Assembly (NCBI GenBank): GCA_950106755.1
Contig: OX467092.1
Coordinates: 5,518,001-5,582,000, forward strand
Origin: Climacium dendroides
Taxonomy: Eukaryota > Streptophyta > Bryopsida > Hypnales > Climaciaceae
Length of the DNA stretch: 64,000 nt
Direction of reading: 5' to 3'
Shown: positions 11,909 through 24,170 of the stretch, piece by piece
Numbering within the stretch: the stretch's first letter is position 1
How the letters are laid out: each line of letters opens with the position of its first letter
The notes under the pieces: model-generated
Databases searched by the model: none
Told to the model about the DNA's origin: nothing
What the model saw: only the letters and a program-made list of their open reading frames with translations
Made by a program: the position numbers and the translations under genes

Positions 11909-14416
11909 TCAAGCACGCAACTTGGAAGTTGCTGGGTAGCTCACACATCCGCGAATGTACCATGTTGCATTGTACTGCTCCCAAAGGACCACCTGCTTGC
12001 CCTCTTCCACCACTTCACCCTGTATACCCAAATCAGATCTGGTTAGTGCTGATACCCAAGGTAAGTACGCCATATAAGCGACTGATCGTGATTCGTACCA
12101 TGAGCCAACTTAATCTTTAATAGGCCTCGTTAGCAATTGAAAGATAATTTAGTGCATCTTAGCGTGTATTGCTTGGATATCTTATGAATAAGTTGTGGAT
12201 TACGAAAGCATTGCCTACAGCTATAACAAAATCAACGCGAAAGCATTAATTTACAAAAGTACACCCACAAGAGTAGCTTGTTGGTCTCTATTTGATCAAG
12301 GTTAAGAGTCTATTTGGTCAAGGTTAACAATTGCCAAACGTTTGCCTCCAACTATTTACCGTAGAGGATGTTTTGACTTCACAATATGGGACGTTTTGAT
12401 TTGCTTACTAATATTATGATGGTAACGATTGAAAGTGGAACGTAAAAACATACCCTTTGGTTACAAAGAATGTAACTATCTTCTTCAAGCACACAAGACC
12501 TTGAGCTCTGGCTTCCAATCTCCTCTGAACTTTCATAGAAAAACTCCAAAGCAGCTTGCACTTGCATCCGATCCCTAGACTGGAGCAACTCCTGCCCCCA
12601 GTGCCCATCTTGGTCCAAGTAGATCTCCAACTCTCCTGTGGATGATAATTGCGTAATTCTCTGGATGCTCACTTCCATTGACAGTTTCCTTGCTATTAGG
12701 GACCTTAGATCCTCCGGCACATGCGCATCTTTGACACCACTGATGGTATGGTGCCTCCACCTCACTTTCTCTGCACAAATTAAGAGGATATCAAAACTTG
12801 CTTTACAAAGTAGGTGACACGTGCTTTTGGTAGTCAAAATTTAAAAATTCAATGGAGTCTAGGAATGGAGGCAATTTGGGGAATGTGATTTGAATTCTCT
12901 ACAAGGGGGCTCATACTATGAGTGTAAATCTTAGGGCTCGGAATCATGTGCTATTGGATTCCCACAACCCCTGTTGGCTGATTTATGACAATGACATTAG
13001 TCGATTGCAATGCATTTATCACATTCTTGATTGGTCCATACACCATCTTCATTGTGGAATCGTATTTTTGCACAAAGAAACGTTTATGGCAAAAGTGATG
13101 CCCATGTGTTTCAACAATGAGAGATTCTTCAAAGTAATTTTTTCAAAACGATTTAAGAGATGCCGCTTACCAGTACAGATGGCAAGCATTGCCTCTAAGT
13201 CACCAAATCTGGAAAGAGCTTCATCGAAGAGCTGCCACCTTACTTCAAGATGACGCATTACAGACTGCGGTGACCCACATCATGATCAGAAATGTTTCTA
13301 AGAAATAAACAGACCAGATTTTGTACACAACACCGGAAAACAAAACACAGGAACATTCTTGCGTACTAATTGTAATGACTCCTTTTGAGAACGCTGTCAA
13401 CAAAGAGAGATGCATGCCAAAATGAGAGCAAATCAAGCAAAAACAAAGCTCAAACGTACTCTCACAATGGCTTATTCGTTGAAATTGAGATCAATTTGCA
13501 AACAAGATGTCACAAATTCCTTTCATGCCAATTCAAAAGGAGTTCAACACAGGTTTACGAGAATCTTAATGCAACGCACACTGCTATTTGTCCAGTTTAG
13601 TGAAATAAAAACGAAAGTAGAGAAGTTATGCCAAATCAGAGAGAAAAAAGGGGGAAAAGAAGACCTCTAACGTACTCTTACAAGTGAAACCAATGGCTCA
13701 TTAACTAAAGGAGCTCCCACTGGTTCAAATTGAGCTCAACTTTGCAAAACAAGGTGTCACAGACTCCTTATAATGCCAATTCAGAAGGTTCTTAGCAAGG
13801 GGTTTACTAGATTCTTTAGCAACACACAGCTATTCACCCAACTTAGCGAAATCAAAAAGACAATAGCAAAGTCATGCCAAAGCACAGCAATAAAGCAAAA
13901 ATAAAGCTCTAACACACTCTCATATCCGAAAACAACGGCTCATAGACTAAGTGAGCTCTCACTTGTTCAAAGCTCAGCTTTCCAAAACAAGGTTGCACAA
14001 ATTCCTGTTCATCCCAATCCAGAAGGCGCTCAACACGGATTCTCCAGAATGCTACGAAACACATACGACAATCTTCACTCCAATTCGATACAAAAAGGGG
14101 GGGAAAATGAGGAAGCACTCACTTGCAACTCCGTGCGAAGTGGCCAGTCCAAGTCACCACAGTTCCCATTCTCCAAGTGTCTATTCTCCTCATCAAGGTC
14201 GGCAGCATGAGGATTCTCTTCGTCCGCGTCAACAGAGTGTTGGTGAAAGCAGGGTCGAGAGCACAGCAGGAACCGGAACAGGCCACTGCTACTGGTGGCC
14301 TTTGGTCGTGGAAGACTGTAGGAACGCGCAGCAAAGGCATCATCGCTCTTCTGTCTCGAACTCGGCAGTCGGTACGTCGTGAAGTTGGCACTCGGACTCA
14401 TTGGCTTCACCCCCAT
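11909..14416 (-). CDS. Unrecognised conserved-looking plant protein, 271 aa, four coding exons
   Basis: The coding exons, in minus-strand order, are 14,416-14,123 (ATG nine bases inside an exon whose acceptor is tttgcag at 14,426), 13,264-13,171, 12,770-12,454 and 12,019-11,909 (TGA). Donors are gtgagt, gtaagc and gtatgt. Acceptors are accgcag, tgtgcag and tatacag. Every junction keeps the frame, giving 271 aa. The N-terminus is basic and Ser/Pro-rich (SPSANFTTYRLPSSR; RSYSLPRPK), followed by an acidic stretch (VDADEENPHAADLDEENRH). The central part (residues ~100-200) looks helical, with RHLEVRWQLFDEALSRFGDLE, and is followed by RSLIARKLSMEVSIQRITQL. The C-terminus has WEQYNATWYIRGCVSYP. There is no signal peptide, transmembrane segment or known motif. 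The first exon is probably non-coding and GC-rich (about 15,040-15,250). I do not recognise the family and offer no function. The structure is well supported by the phases. Confidence 0.75.
13435..14105. repeat. ~235-bp degenerate tandem repeat inside intron 1 of the 271-aa gene
   Basis: Three consecutive diverged units begin near 13,440, 13,680 and 13,905. Each carries CAAtGGCTcAtt, then a 'gagctc...ttgttcaaa' block, 'aaacaaggtgtcacaaattcct' and 'ccaattcagaagg'. Landmarks recur at 13,465, 13,692 and 13,932. The array fills most of the intron between the first two coding exons. Confidence 0.65.
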
Positions 14417-15039
14417 CCTCGCAATCTGCAAAAAAAAGAAGCCAATCTAGCCACAAATGAGCAAAGAAATCAACACATTAAGTGGAGAATACTAAAACAT
14501 CCCATCTCCCTGTTACCAACAGCGACTCATCTCTTCCAATAAAATTGGTTGAACTTTCATTATCAAGTAAAGCATAACTTGGCTAAATTGGTCGGTGACC
14601 ACTCATCTTTGAAATGGAAATCAGGGGTTATCTACATTCCTTCCAATAGTGGTTGAATGCTTCCACAATAAGTCGTCAAAACATACTAAGTGAGAAAACA
14701 ATTTGACCTCTGGAGAGTTTGGCTCTTGTAGTTACCAAAGTGAGCTCTACAGTGAGCTCTATTGAGTGATCTCCCAATGAAAGCAGAGCTCCTACATATT
14801 CGTGAAGAGTACTGATGGAAAGAGTATCCTCTGCATTAAAACTACCAAGTTCAACAAACTGACATAACTCAAGCTCAGGGAATCACCCAAACAATGCCTT
14901 CCAAGCTCTCAAGAAACAGTAATACAGCATCGGATGTTTTCCCGCTCTCAGACAAGAAACCCCGATTATGAATCTTCCGAAATCTCGAACTCATCGCGTA
15001 CCCACACTACTAGATCTTCGAGATAAGAAATCGAAAGTT

Positions 15040-15300
15040 GAAAATCACCTTAAATGTCGTCAAGCTCGACTTCGGCGGGAGTTCACCAACCGCGAACAAA
15101 ACACATGATCTCCGCCGGAACCCACTTCGCCTCGTCCTCGAATCCAAATGCGCAAAGAACGCCACCGCTTTCGATCGCGCTTCGCCCAAATACGCGATGC
15201 GGCCACTTAAAAAATTCGCCGCAACTGTGTCCCGTAAGCATTGGCAACAAGGTCAGGAGGAGTTCTGGGTGGGCCTACAAGTTCAGACTGACAGCAATTT
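15040..15300 (-). promoter_or_regulatory. GC-rich leader/promoter of the 271-aa gene
   Basis: This is a GC- and CpG-rich patch immediately upstream (minus strand) of the first coding exon. A possible donor (TTTAAG|gtgatt, about 15,047) would join it to the acceptor at 14,426 and make a 5'-UTR exon. No clear TATA box is visible. Open plus-strand frames here are side effects of the composition. Confidence 0.45.
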
Positions 15301-15499
15301 GACCGTCTGGAAAGCAACGAGGTCAGCACATGCTGGGCTCCAGAGAGGTTATGAAGGGCATGTGGGAACGGGAGCTTTTAAGTTAGGGAAGTGCGTGAGA
15401 ACGTGGGAGCGTTTCTGGGAACGGGGAACCGCAGGAGAAAGGTTCAAAGTCCAGGTGGATTGGAGTATTCTGTTGCTGGCAAAGAGATCCTGTTGACTT

Positions 15500-18330
15500 A
15501 ATTTAGCTTGTTTTTTTAGTTTTTTTTGGATTTGCTACCAAGGGTCTAAAAAACCCCCATAAATGGTTTGGCGGGGGGTGTAAAAACATAATTTAACTTT
15601 TCCCGTATTTCAAAATATACATTAAAATATGGGCTAATTCAGCTGCAAGCATTTCTGTAGTTTTTTTCTCAGTTTATTAATTCTGAATGTCAATTTTTTT
15701 CTTCTTGATTGAGTTTTTGGGTGAATATTCAGCCCCTTTACAACACTAGAAGATAGTCTACTTCTTCAATCATACTTTGCAAATATGTTATAAGAAGCTC
15801 TACCCATATAGGCATGTTTCATGAGTAAGGTCCTACCTAAACTTCTTAGAGTCACAAGCTTCTATCAATGCAAAGCCTCTTCCTCAATACTAGGATAAGC
15901 AATAAAATTATGTTGTTAGTGGTGCCTTTACATGCACAATAAGTACATACACATAAACAAATTGTCATCTTCATATCAAACATAGGGTAGGGTGCTCTAA
16001 AAGTGCCCCTACTCTAAAAACAACCACTAACACAAACATAGGGTACATTTTACTTTCTTTAGTGTACCAACAATGTACATTGCAAGAGGTGGTTGCTTTT
16101 TGTGTCCCCTACTTCTCAACTTCAATAATTCATAACTAAATCTACGAAGGTCGTAAAACTATGAAACGACTTGGGTTCAATGCCAATTCCATTTTCCTTC
16201 CTAATACAAAAATGTACTGAAATTTGTTTCTCCCAAGAGGCCTTCTTCAATGGTTGCTTTAAGAGCAGACTACCTTATGCCCCCATGTGCCCGAATTGCA
16301 GTGCCGTGCATTGTTTGGTCCCTCGGGTGCAGTGTTCACAAGCAAGAGACCAACCAGAAATTTTTCTTCCACTTGTGTACATTAAGTCAAGCTGTGAATT
16401 CCATGATGTCTCAGGGGAGGAAGGAAAACTTCGTCCTGTGCGGCACCTTATTCAACAGGGATTCTTCTTCGTTTGAATCTTTTGGGAGATACGATACGAT
16501 AAGTACCAACAAAGTCCACGTCCAACCCAGTGATCCCAGAACTAGCTTATGGAATTTTGTGCAATATGCCACCTTCAAGACCAAACAGACATCAACTTTG
16601 GCTACCTCGAAAGTGAGTAGTATTTAAAAAAAAAAAAAAAAAATTAGAAAAGAAAGGATTTTGCAAGTTGTAAGGATAGCCCCACAGCAACCCATTGAAG
16701 CAACAAGGTAAAGGTTCTGCACCGTTGATCTTCTAATAATGAGGAATGTCCTCCATTGATTTGCTTGAGTGTGTTGTTGTGGGACTGCTTTCAAGGATTG
16801 TTGGGAATACTACAACACAAAACTGACTAAATAGATGCCTAATTCCAACGTGGAAGAAGTTGCAAATTGGCTATCAAATTCTATTGTTTGTTGTGGTCTT
16901 GGCATGAACTCTAACTTTTCCAAGGATTTTCTCCAATGTACACTTAGCTATTGAAATTGTTAACCCTCAAATAACAAGACAGTCATTGTAGAAATCATTT
17001 GTTTGGGTACCATGTGAATTTGTTGGCTTAAGAAAATGCAAAAGCATTCATTGGAAGACAAACTACTGTAGAAGACCTTCTCTTTTTCACTCAAAATTGG
17101 GAGGATGCACTTTTGTACTACATGAAGAGATTCACTTATCATTCATCAACCAAAAAACATCCACCGCATCGTTTATGGGTTAACGAAAGGCAAGCGATGA
17201 CCGCACCATCACAACTAGAAGCACACAATTACCAGAAACACGAACATGTGATTCCCAAAAAGACTAGTAACACAACAAGTACGAGCGGAAGTAGAAATAA
17301 CAAGACCAATTTCAGCACAAAGAAATAGATAAAGAAACTTAGCAATGGAGTAAATTTTTGCCAGTTCTGTAAACGCAGCGTTTAGCCAACCTTGGCATGT
17401 GTTGGATAAAATGGAAGGTAGAACTGCCCAATACCACCAATTACCCAATTCTATCACCTACACATAACATTCAGTAGCAAACAGAGGAGTCTGCCTTTCC
17501 TCTGACAGAATGGTGCCGAATATTCGGCATCATTTCATCCGTTGGATGATATGGTGTCGAATATTCCACACCATTCAGTAGCTACATGGCCAAATGTCGA
17601 AAAATGTCAGACTGTGAGAGATAAAAGCAGTGAAACAATTAATGAGGACTTAGCTGACTCCAATTAAATTAGCTTTGGTAGTTGGCACCACCACTTCCTG
17701 TGGATGAAATTCTTGAAAGAGAAGAAAGGCAGCCTCTACTTTAGCTACTGAATGGTATGCAGGTTCCTCCCATTTCTGACACTTGACACACATCAGCCCA
17801 CACTTCAACAATGGTCTAGTCATGCTTCAACAAGGGTTTACTCACAGTTTTACATTTCAACTTTGAAAAATCACAAAAAATTCAATTCTTGTCAGATTAT
17901 CTTCATTCTTTTTGCAATTGACTTCTTTACAACAATTCAATCTATGAAAAATATGAGAGCTCATAAATAGCTTCTCCAAAGTACCTAGATTGCAAATCTG
18001 TATGGTAAGGGGTAGTTGTACCTTAAGTTCAGTTAGTGGTGGTCGCCTAGAAAAACTGGGACTGACTGTCGGCGATGACCGACCACGCAGACATTCTTCC
18101 CATTCAAGGGCCTGTGTGTGACGTAGGGATTGAAGGCAGCTCACTAGCATAGGTTTGAGGAAAGGACGGAGACTGACTTTGCACTGTTTGCAGAGCAGGA
18201 ATTTGTTTTTGTTTCTGTTTGGTTGTTTGGTTTTTTGTTTGGTTTTTTGTTTGGTTTTTGTTTGGTTTTTTGTTTGGTTTTGAAACACTGACAGAGCAAG
18301 AATTTGAGATTGAAATCTCAACAGTCATTC
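15500..18330. other. Intergenic DNA with dispersed repeats
   Basis: I see no gene here. A plus frame at 16,250-16,627 is followed almost at once by an 18-base A tract (16,626-16,643), which could be the tail of an old retroposed sequence. Sequence at about 16,950-17,105 recurs, diverged, at about 45,405-45,540. A (GGTTTTTTGTTT)-type low-complexity tract lies at 18,210-18,285. Confidence 0.45.
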
Positions 18331-18332
18331 AG

Positions 18333-18676
18333 TACACTAATGATGATAAATAGTGTTATGTTGTGATTAGTGTTATCTGGATTTTTACCCCAGTCACTCT
18401 AAACTTCAATTAGTTGGTATTTAGTGTTGTGTTCACTTTTATGAGCAATAACTTTTTTGAGCATGTAATAGGTTTCTTGAGTTCATATGTTTTTCTTTGC
18501 ATTTTGATGAAATAGTTAGGTAACACTAAATGTAAACTTGTAAAAATTTTATACCCAATAGTTGATAAATAGTGTCTATGTTGACATTTACTGTTGGTAA
18601 CATTAACCGGATTGTTGACAATTAGTGTTATGCTTCGTGATTAGTGTTGCCAACACTATTTATCATCATTAGTGTA
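18333..18676. mobile_element. MITE with 25-bp perfect terminal inverted repeats
   Basis: The left end TACACTAATGATGATAAATA (18,333 on) and the right end (18,652-18,676) are exact reverse complements over 25 bases, including the outer TA. The element is 344 bp and AT-rich. It contains further short TAGTGTTAT repeats, and no coding frame. If the outer TA is the target duplication, this is a Stowaway-type (Tc1/mariner) MITE with a CACTAATG terminus. The superfamily is tentative. Confidence 0.75.
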
Positions 18677-18854
18677 GTTGTGAGAACTGAGTTACCAACA
18701 TTCAAGAAGTTTGGGGAGCTGTCCCCAATGCTAATTTGCCTCCCTTCGAAGAAGGAGTCTGGTTAAGGGCTCTGGATGCATCCTCTCCTTATCAAAATCT
18801 CTCAATTCATTTTCTCAAGTATCAACAAGTTTTTCAAGGGCAAATTTGGCAGTC

Positions 18855-19054
18855 GTTAGAGTTAATCGTTAAGTTTGTCATGTGTTTGTAAATCATTGTC
18901 AGAGGAAGGTTTAGCTACGAATAGTATAAGAGAAACATGGCATCAAAGTCCATTGTTAGAGTTAATCGTTAAGTTTGTCATGTGTTTGTAAATCATTGTC
19001 AGAGGAAGGTTTAGCTACGAATAGTATAAGAGAAACATGGCATCAAAGTCAATT
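18855..19054. repeat. 100-bp tandem duplication (two units)
   Basis: The block starting GTTAGAGTTAATCGTTAAG at 18,855 is repeated at 18,955. The two 100-base units differ at one position that I can see (agtCcatt versus agtCaatt near the unit ends), so the duplication is recent compared with the surrounding repeats. Confidence 0.9.
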
Positions 19055-19218
19055 GGACCCTAGTTTAATGGTGCTTTAAGGAGTTCCCCTTCTTGTGTAT
19101 TTCCCAAATTCTGCTTCTTGTCCTACATTGCGCACTCTTTACAATTAACTCTATTTGCACCAAAGTTAGTAATGGGCCTTGCACCATGTCCTTGGAACAC
19201 AAATAGTATTGACAGGGT

Positions 19219-21035
19219 GGAAAATCACCATAAATTTTCAAATTTAAAATTAAAATCTTGAATGAAATTGCTAGATTGTAGATGAAAATAGAATTATAAA
19301 TATATGATAATGTGATATTTTCTATCCAATATGTGGATGAAAGTTGAAATTTGAAGCACCATTATAACATTTAATATTGAGACTTTGACACTTCATAAAA
19401 AATTTAAAAATTAAAAATTGGTCAAGGATCATATTATCTCTGGCTACTTTCCTTCAACTTTAAAATTTGCAATGGCTACAATGTTTCAAAGATATGTTGA
19501 TTTTGAAACTAAACTCCAAATTTCATTACATTTGGCAAACCTAGACAATAAAATAGGGGTTGGCCACTATGACCAACCCAAAATTTTATACTAGTTGTCC
19601 CCACTCTATCTTTGCACTCCAAGCTCTTCAATAACCAACTCTTAAAGCGATATTTGCCTTGTCTAAGAACATATATACTTGCTTCTAGCAACCCAATTAT
19701 GAACCTTGGATTTGAAATGGCAAGTGGCTACAATTTAATAATTTCATGAAAGCAGTGGCTACATATCTACCTTTTATTTTTGCACACTAGTTGGTTGGCT
19801 ACTAGTCCTACTAATTTTTTATCCAATTTTGGATCCTCCATTTTCACACTCCAACAAGTTATTTTTCCAAAGGCACTAGACAACAATGAACTAGTTGATA
19901 GTTCTCTCCAAACATTGTGAGTCACTTCACTTCAATGGTAATATATGGAATTTTAAAAACATAAGACTTTAAAGTATGACATTCACTATAGACTATACAA
20001 AGCATGGATGGTGTTTTGAGTATCTCCAGTAGAACAACAAATAAAGAGACAACAACATTTTTGGATGAATACCACACAATTTATGTTTGGATTCAACAAA
20101 AGATTCCATCTTCAATATGGCAAATATTGCATATTAGTTAGGGCTAGCAATTTTGTCAAGTAAATCAAGAATTTTTTTTTACAAATTGGACATTTGCATA
20201 ATAAATGATGGAGATTCTTTTTACTTTTGAACATAAAGAGACTTGTGATTGGTTGCACATGTGGGATAAACATTTAATCCATTTTTTAAAAATGATTTAG
20301 ACTTTTGACATAATGACTTTTGCCAGACTAGAGGAGATGTTCTTAGTGAGAGACATATTGTCAATATAAATTCTTCAATTTAGAGAAATTGACTATTGCA
20401 AGTTTTGAATTTTTTTTAATTGAATTGAAAAAAAAAGCAAAAAGCACACAATTGGCTACATAATGATTTAGCCAATTACCTTAGAAGACACCAAATCATA
20501 AATTAACTAAAGAAGTTAGGGTGAACCAATCCCCTCATTCATCCTCCCAAAGTCCCTGATTTTTTTTCTACGGGTGCATGTTAAAAGCAAAACTCTTTTT
20601 GTACTTAATTAATCTATTTTCTACACCACTCCAAGCTAATCGGGACATATGATTGCAAATATGAGTTCAAAATTTTCCAATTTGATCATGTGTAGCAATT
20701 AAAAAGGTCATGTTTTTCCATAGGGATAAAACCTAGGATGAATGAGGGGTTGGTTCACCCAAAGGCTTGGGGGGACTTTTGGGTGCTAGATTGCACCCAA
20801 AAAAAATAATTTGGTTGAAAAATGACCCAAACCATGAAGTTTTTCACTTGAAAACTTTGAATTAAAAAAGAATCTTGAATGGAATCACCAAATTGTGGGT
20901 GAAAACCAAATTATAGACATGTGACATGTGCTAATGTGACATTTTCTATCCGATATGTCAATGAATGTTGAAATTTGGAGCACCACAATTACATTTTATA
21001 TTGACACTTTGACACTTCATAAAAAAATTGAAAAA
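19219..21035 (+). repeat. Pair of diverged direct repeats ~1.6 kb apart
   Basis: Sequence at about 19,219-19,420 recurs in the same orientation at about 20,838-21,035. Shared landmarks are 'aatcttgaatg-aat', 'gtgatattttctatcc-atatgt' and 'actttgacacttcataaaaaa'. Both copies are AT-rich and non-coding. The intervening DNA holds another inverted-repeat element at 20,519-20,760 and no gene. Confidence 0.65.
20519..20760. mobile_element. MITE with ~25-bp terminal inverted repeats (family A)
   Basis: The left end GGGTGAACCAATCCCCTCAT (continuing TCATCC) mirrors the right end at 20,735-20,760 with one difference. The element is 242 bp, AT-rich and non-coding. A related element with similar ends is at 47,046-47,270. 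No clear target duplication is visible. Confidence 0.7.
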
Positions 21036-21570
21036 AAAAGCCCTGCTTCACCTTGCCCCCCCCCCCAAAAAAAAACCCAGCTCTTGTTCATAACTGAAAA
21101 ATGTCATGTTGTTATGTTTTTGTTGCCAAATAAATTTATGCCGTTTTGAACCGAGAGGTAAAACAGAAAGTGCAGACTGAGACAGTGCTGCCTAATCCCC
21201 CAATTTAATTTAAATTTTTTAAGAAAATTTTGAACTTTGAAATTTTTTTTTAAGATCCTCCCATTTTTTTTCCCTCTTTACTTTTGATTTGACTTCCATT
21301 GATGATTCAGCCAGTTAGGGAGCAGTGTGGAATTGAGAGCCCCCACTGAGTTAAAGCCAGACCCCCAGGCCAAAGGGAAGTGATGCTTTTGGCCAGCCAA
21401 TCATTCCCCGAATCCCACTGGAGACGGAAGCTGGAGACCCATGTGGGTCTCAATGGATATGAAGCTTTAACTTTAATTGGATTCTTCCCTGGAAGGACGG
21501 TCCCATGGATGGATGGAAGACTTCGATGCTAACCCTCGTTAGGAAGATAAAAAATAATTGCAATAGTATC

Positions 21571-21774
21571 TGTTGAGTATAATAAATTAAACAAAACCTC
21601 AAAGAACACAAACACAAAGTTGCAAGAAAGAAATACACATACTAACATTGATAGTAGGAAGTATATACAAGAGGAGAGAGACGATGAATAGTACTCTCTC
21701 CCTATTGGCTAAGAACTACTTTGTTGACTAACTCGCCACATGTATGGAGAGCGTTCACACTATGAATCTTAACA
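21571..21774 (-). repeat. 3' LTR of the copia element
   Basis: This LTR is 204 bp, from TGTTGAGTATAATAAATTAA to ...CTATGAATCTTAACA. It matches the other LTR except for five substitutions and a 13-bp stretch (about 21,648-21,660) missing from the right copy. The five differences in about 191 aligned bases (~2.6%) indicate moderate age. Confidence 0.95.
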
Positions 21775-21869
21775 CTCCTCCTCACTCGAACATAATATCG
21801 GCGAAATAATAATAATAAAATCGTCCGGTCAATGAAGGTAATAAATTCGACTGAAAACCAAATACAGTC

Positions 21870-22110
21870 GCCAAGTTGTGGGCTTGGTCGATTGGTTTCA
21901 TACGTTGGTGGTCAACCGATCGGTCCGAGGTTCGATTCCCGTCGGCCACGTTGACTGGTTTGGAGACTCGCGGCTTGGCATGCTAGTGAGGCAGGAATAA
22001 CAGCCGGCCCGCTATTCTATCCCTGAGCTGTCATGTGACAAGATGCATGGCTCCCCTAAGATGGTTAACAAGCTCTAGCATTGAACCCAAAACCGTGGTT
22101 CTCACCACGA
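21870..22110 (+). repeat. Candidate tRNA-derived SINE
   Basis: A split pol III promoter is readable. An A-box-like GGCTTGGTCGATTGG occurs at about 21,881-21,895, and a B box GAGGTTCGATTCCC at 21,927-21,940, at tRNA-like spacing. A non-tRNA body of about 160 bp follows and fades into AT-rich DNA. No terminal A or T tail or target duplication is clear. It lies inside the copia element, between the 3' LTR and the CACTA element. Confidence 0.45.
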
Positions 22111-22639
22111 CCTTACCTTTTTCAATATAATATCCGTAAATTATAAGTTCATGGATGCTGCCTCATTAAAACCTTATTTGGGACACTACAACAATGACAG
22201 TGTTTTATAACTGCAGAATTATGACTGAGGATGACTGGCGATTGTTTGCAGTCATATTCTTGAAGGCCAACACTTTGGGGAGAAATATGACTGCAAAATA
22301 TGACTACCAGTCATTTTTAGCCTTGTACTTCACAAGTGTATACTATACGGCCATCAGGAATATCAAAGTACTTCATAGGGATCATGTTTGGGGACGTTGA
22401 GTCATATTATCAATTATATTTTCATAGTAGTGAATTTTTTTTTGTTTTGGGCAATTCAAGAAAAATACGGGCAATTCTAAAAAAATATAAATAAGCCATC
22501 ATTTAAAATTCTGAAATCCTAGTCATCTACTTTTTCGGATTTTGAATCCTAGTCACTACTTTTTTAGTGTTTTGAGACCCTAGCCATTATTTTTTTAGGA
22601 TTTTAAAACCCTAGCCGCCACTTTTTAGGGTTTTGAAAT

Positions 22640-23170
22640 CCTAGCCGTCACTTCTTGTGGTTCTTTTTCCTTACCTTCTATTGTCTCTTAACTCTCATTT
22701 GTTGTTGCTTTTTGTTGCATTTCAACTCTTGTTTCTTGTTACTTTACTTCATGTTTCTTGCTTCTTATTGTTGCATCTAAATTTTTTTTTTCTCTTGCAT
22801 TTGAACTCTTTCTTTTTTTTAGTTTTTGTTTTGTAGTTCTTGCTTTTTATTTCTTCTTGTTGCATCTACACTCTCATTTCTTGTTGTTTCTTGTTATGTC
22901 TTAGTTGATGCTTTTTGTTTTTTCTTGTGTCTTAGTTATTGCTTCTTATTTCCTCTTGTATCTTAATTGTTACTTCATGTTGTGTCTTAGTTGTTGCTTC
23001 TTGTTTCTTGTTGTGTCTTAGTTGTTATTTCTTGTTTCTTGTTGTGTCTTAGTTGTTGCTTCCTGTTTCTTGTTGTGTCTTAGTTGTTGCTTCTTTTTTC
23101 TTGTTGTATCTTAACTTTTACTTCTTGTTATTTCTTAATACTTTTTTTTTCTTGTTTCCTTCATCATCAA
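22640..23170 (+). repeat. T-rich degenerate tandem repeat inside the CACTA element
   Basis: Variants of 'ttgtgtcttagttgttgctt' followed by 'cttgtttcttg' recur roughly every 30-36 bp, best preserved at 22,900-23,110. It is low complexity and non-coding. Confidence 0.7.
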
Positions 23171-23609
23171 TCTTATTCTTCCTATCCTAAACTTGAGCTA
23201 CATATTTTGTGTTGTTATAAGCCTTTGAAGGTTGAGCTTTGTTGTTCAATCACTAAAAATTAACCTCTCATTTCTTTAATTGTATATGCAGGCACTAAAA
23301 ATTGAAACAAAGACATTGGAGGCTACTTACAACCCAATAAAGCCATCTTCACATTATTGTAAGGATTGTAAGCCTTATTGGATTGTGTGAATGATTCATT
23401 GTGATATATATATTTTGTATTAGTGACTAATAAATGTCAATGAAGATAGTTGTATTTGTTCTTGCATTCTCCTTCTTTAATATGATTATCTCTCATACAT
23501 CTCTAAAATCATATATTATGTATTCATTTTTAATTGCATGAGGCTTTTTATTCAATTGTCAAATCATCTTGATGTATGATAGTTATATATCATGTCCATT
23601 TAAAATGCA

Positions 23610-24170
23610 TTAAAAATGTGATTGTAGTTAGTAATATGATTGACGAGAGTCATATTCTACATCATTCAAAAATATGACTCATGAAAATCATTTTTCACAT
23701 TAATAAGAATATGACTCACCGCAGTCATATTCCACATTACTGCAAAATATGACTCACCCTAGTTATATTCCATATAACCAAAAAATATGACTTATTGCAG
23801 TCATATTCCATGTTACTACAAAATATGACTGACCGCAGTCATATTCCGTATCACTGCAAAATATGATTCACCGCAGTCATATTCCATGTTACTGCAAAAT
23901 ATGACTAACCGCATTCATATTTTACATCACTGCAAAATATGACTCACTGCAGTCATATTCCACGTTACTGCAAAATATGACTCATCGTAGTCATATTCCA
24001 CGTCATCAAAAAATATGACTCATCGTAGTTATATTCCACGTCATCAAAAAATATGACTCATCGCAGTCATATTCCATGTCATCAAAAAATATGACTCATC
24101 GCAATTATATTCCACGTCATTAAAAAATATGACTCGACATAGTCGTATTCCATGTAGGATTTTTTTATTT
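23610..24170. repeat. Subterminal ~38-bp palindromic repeat array of the CACTA element
   Basis: About 14 units contain AATATGACTCACCGCAGTCATATT-like dyads separated by 'ccacgtta/tcactgcaa'. The same ATATGACT word also appears inside both terminal regions (for example about 22,285-22,315 and 24,280-24,415). Such dense repeats near the ends are characteristic of CACTA transposase-binding regions. Confidence 0.8.

Noticed and set aside
15038..15496. 152-codon plus frame
   Set aside because: Overlaps the GC-rich leader of the minus-strand gene; no recognisable protein or splice evidence.
16171..16643. Processed retrogene (ORF followed by an A tract)
   Set aside because: The A tract follows a frame, but there is no recognisable protein, and I could not find a target duplication.
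23610..24170. CRISPR-like array
   Set aside because: The spacers are themselves repeated, the units are degenerate palindromes, and the array lies inside a CACTA transposon in a plant genome.
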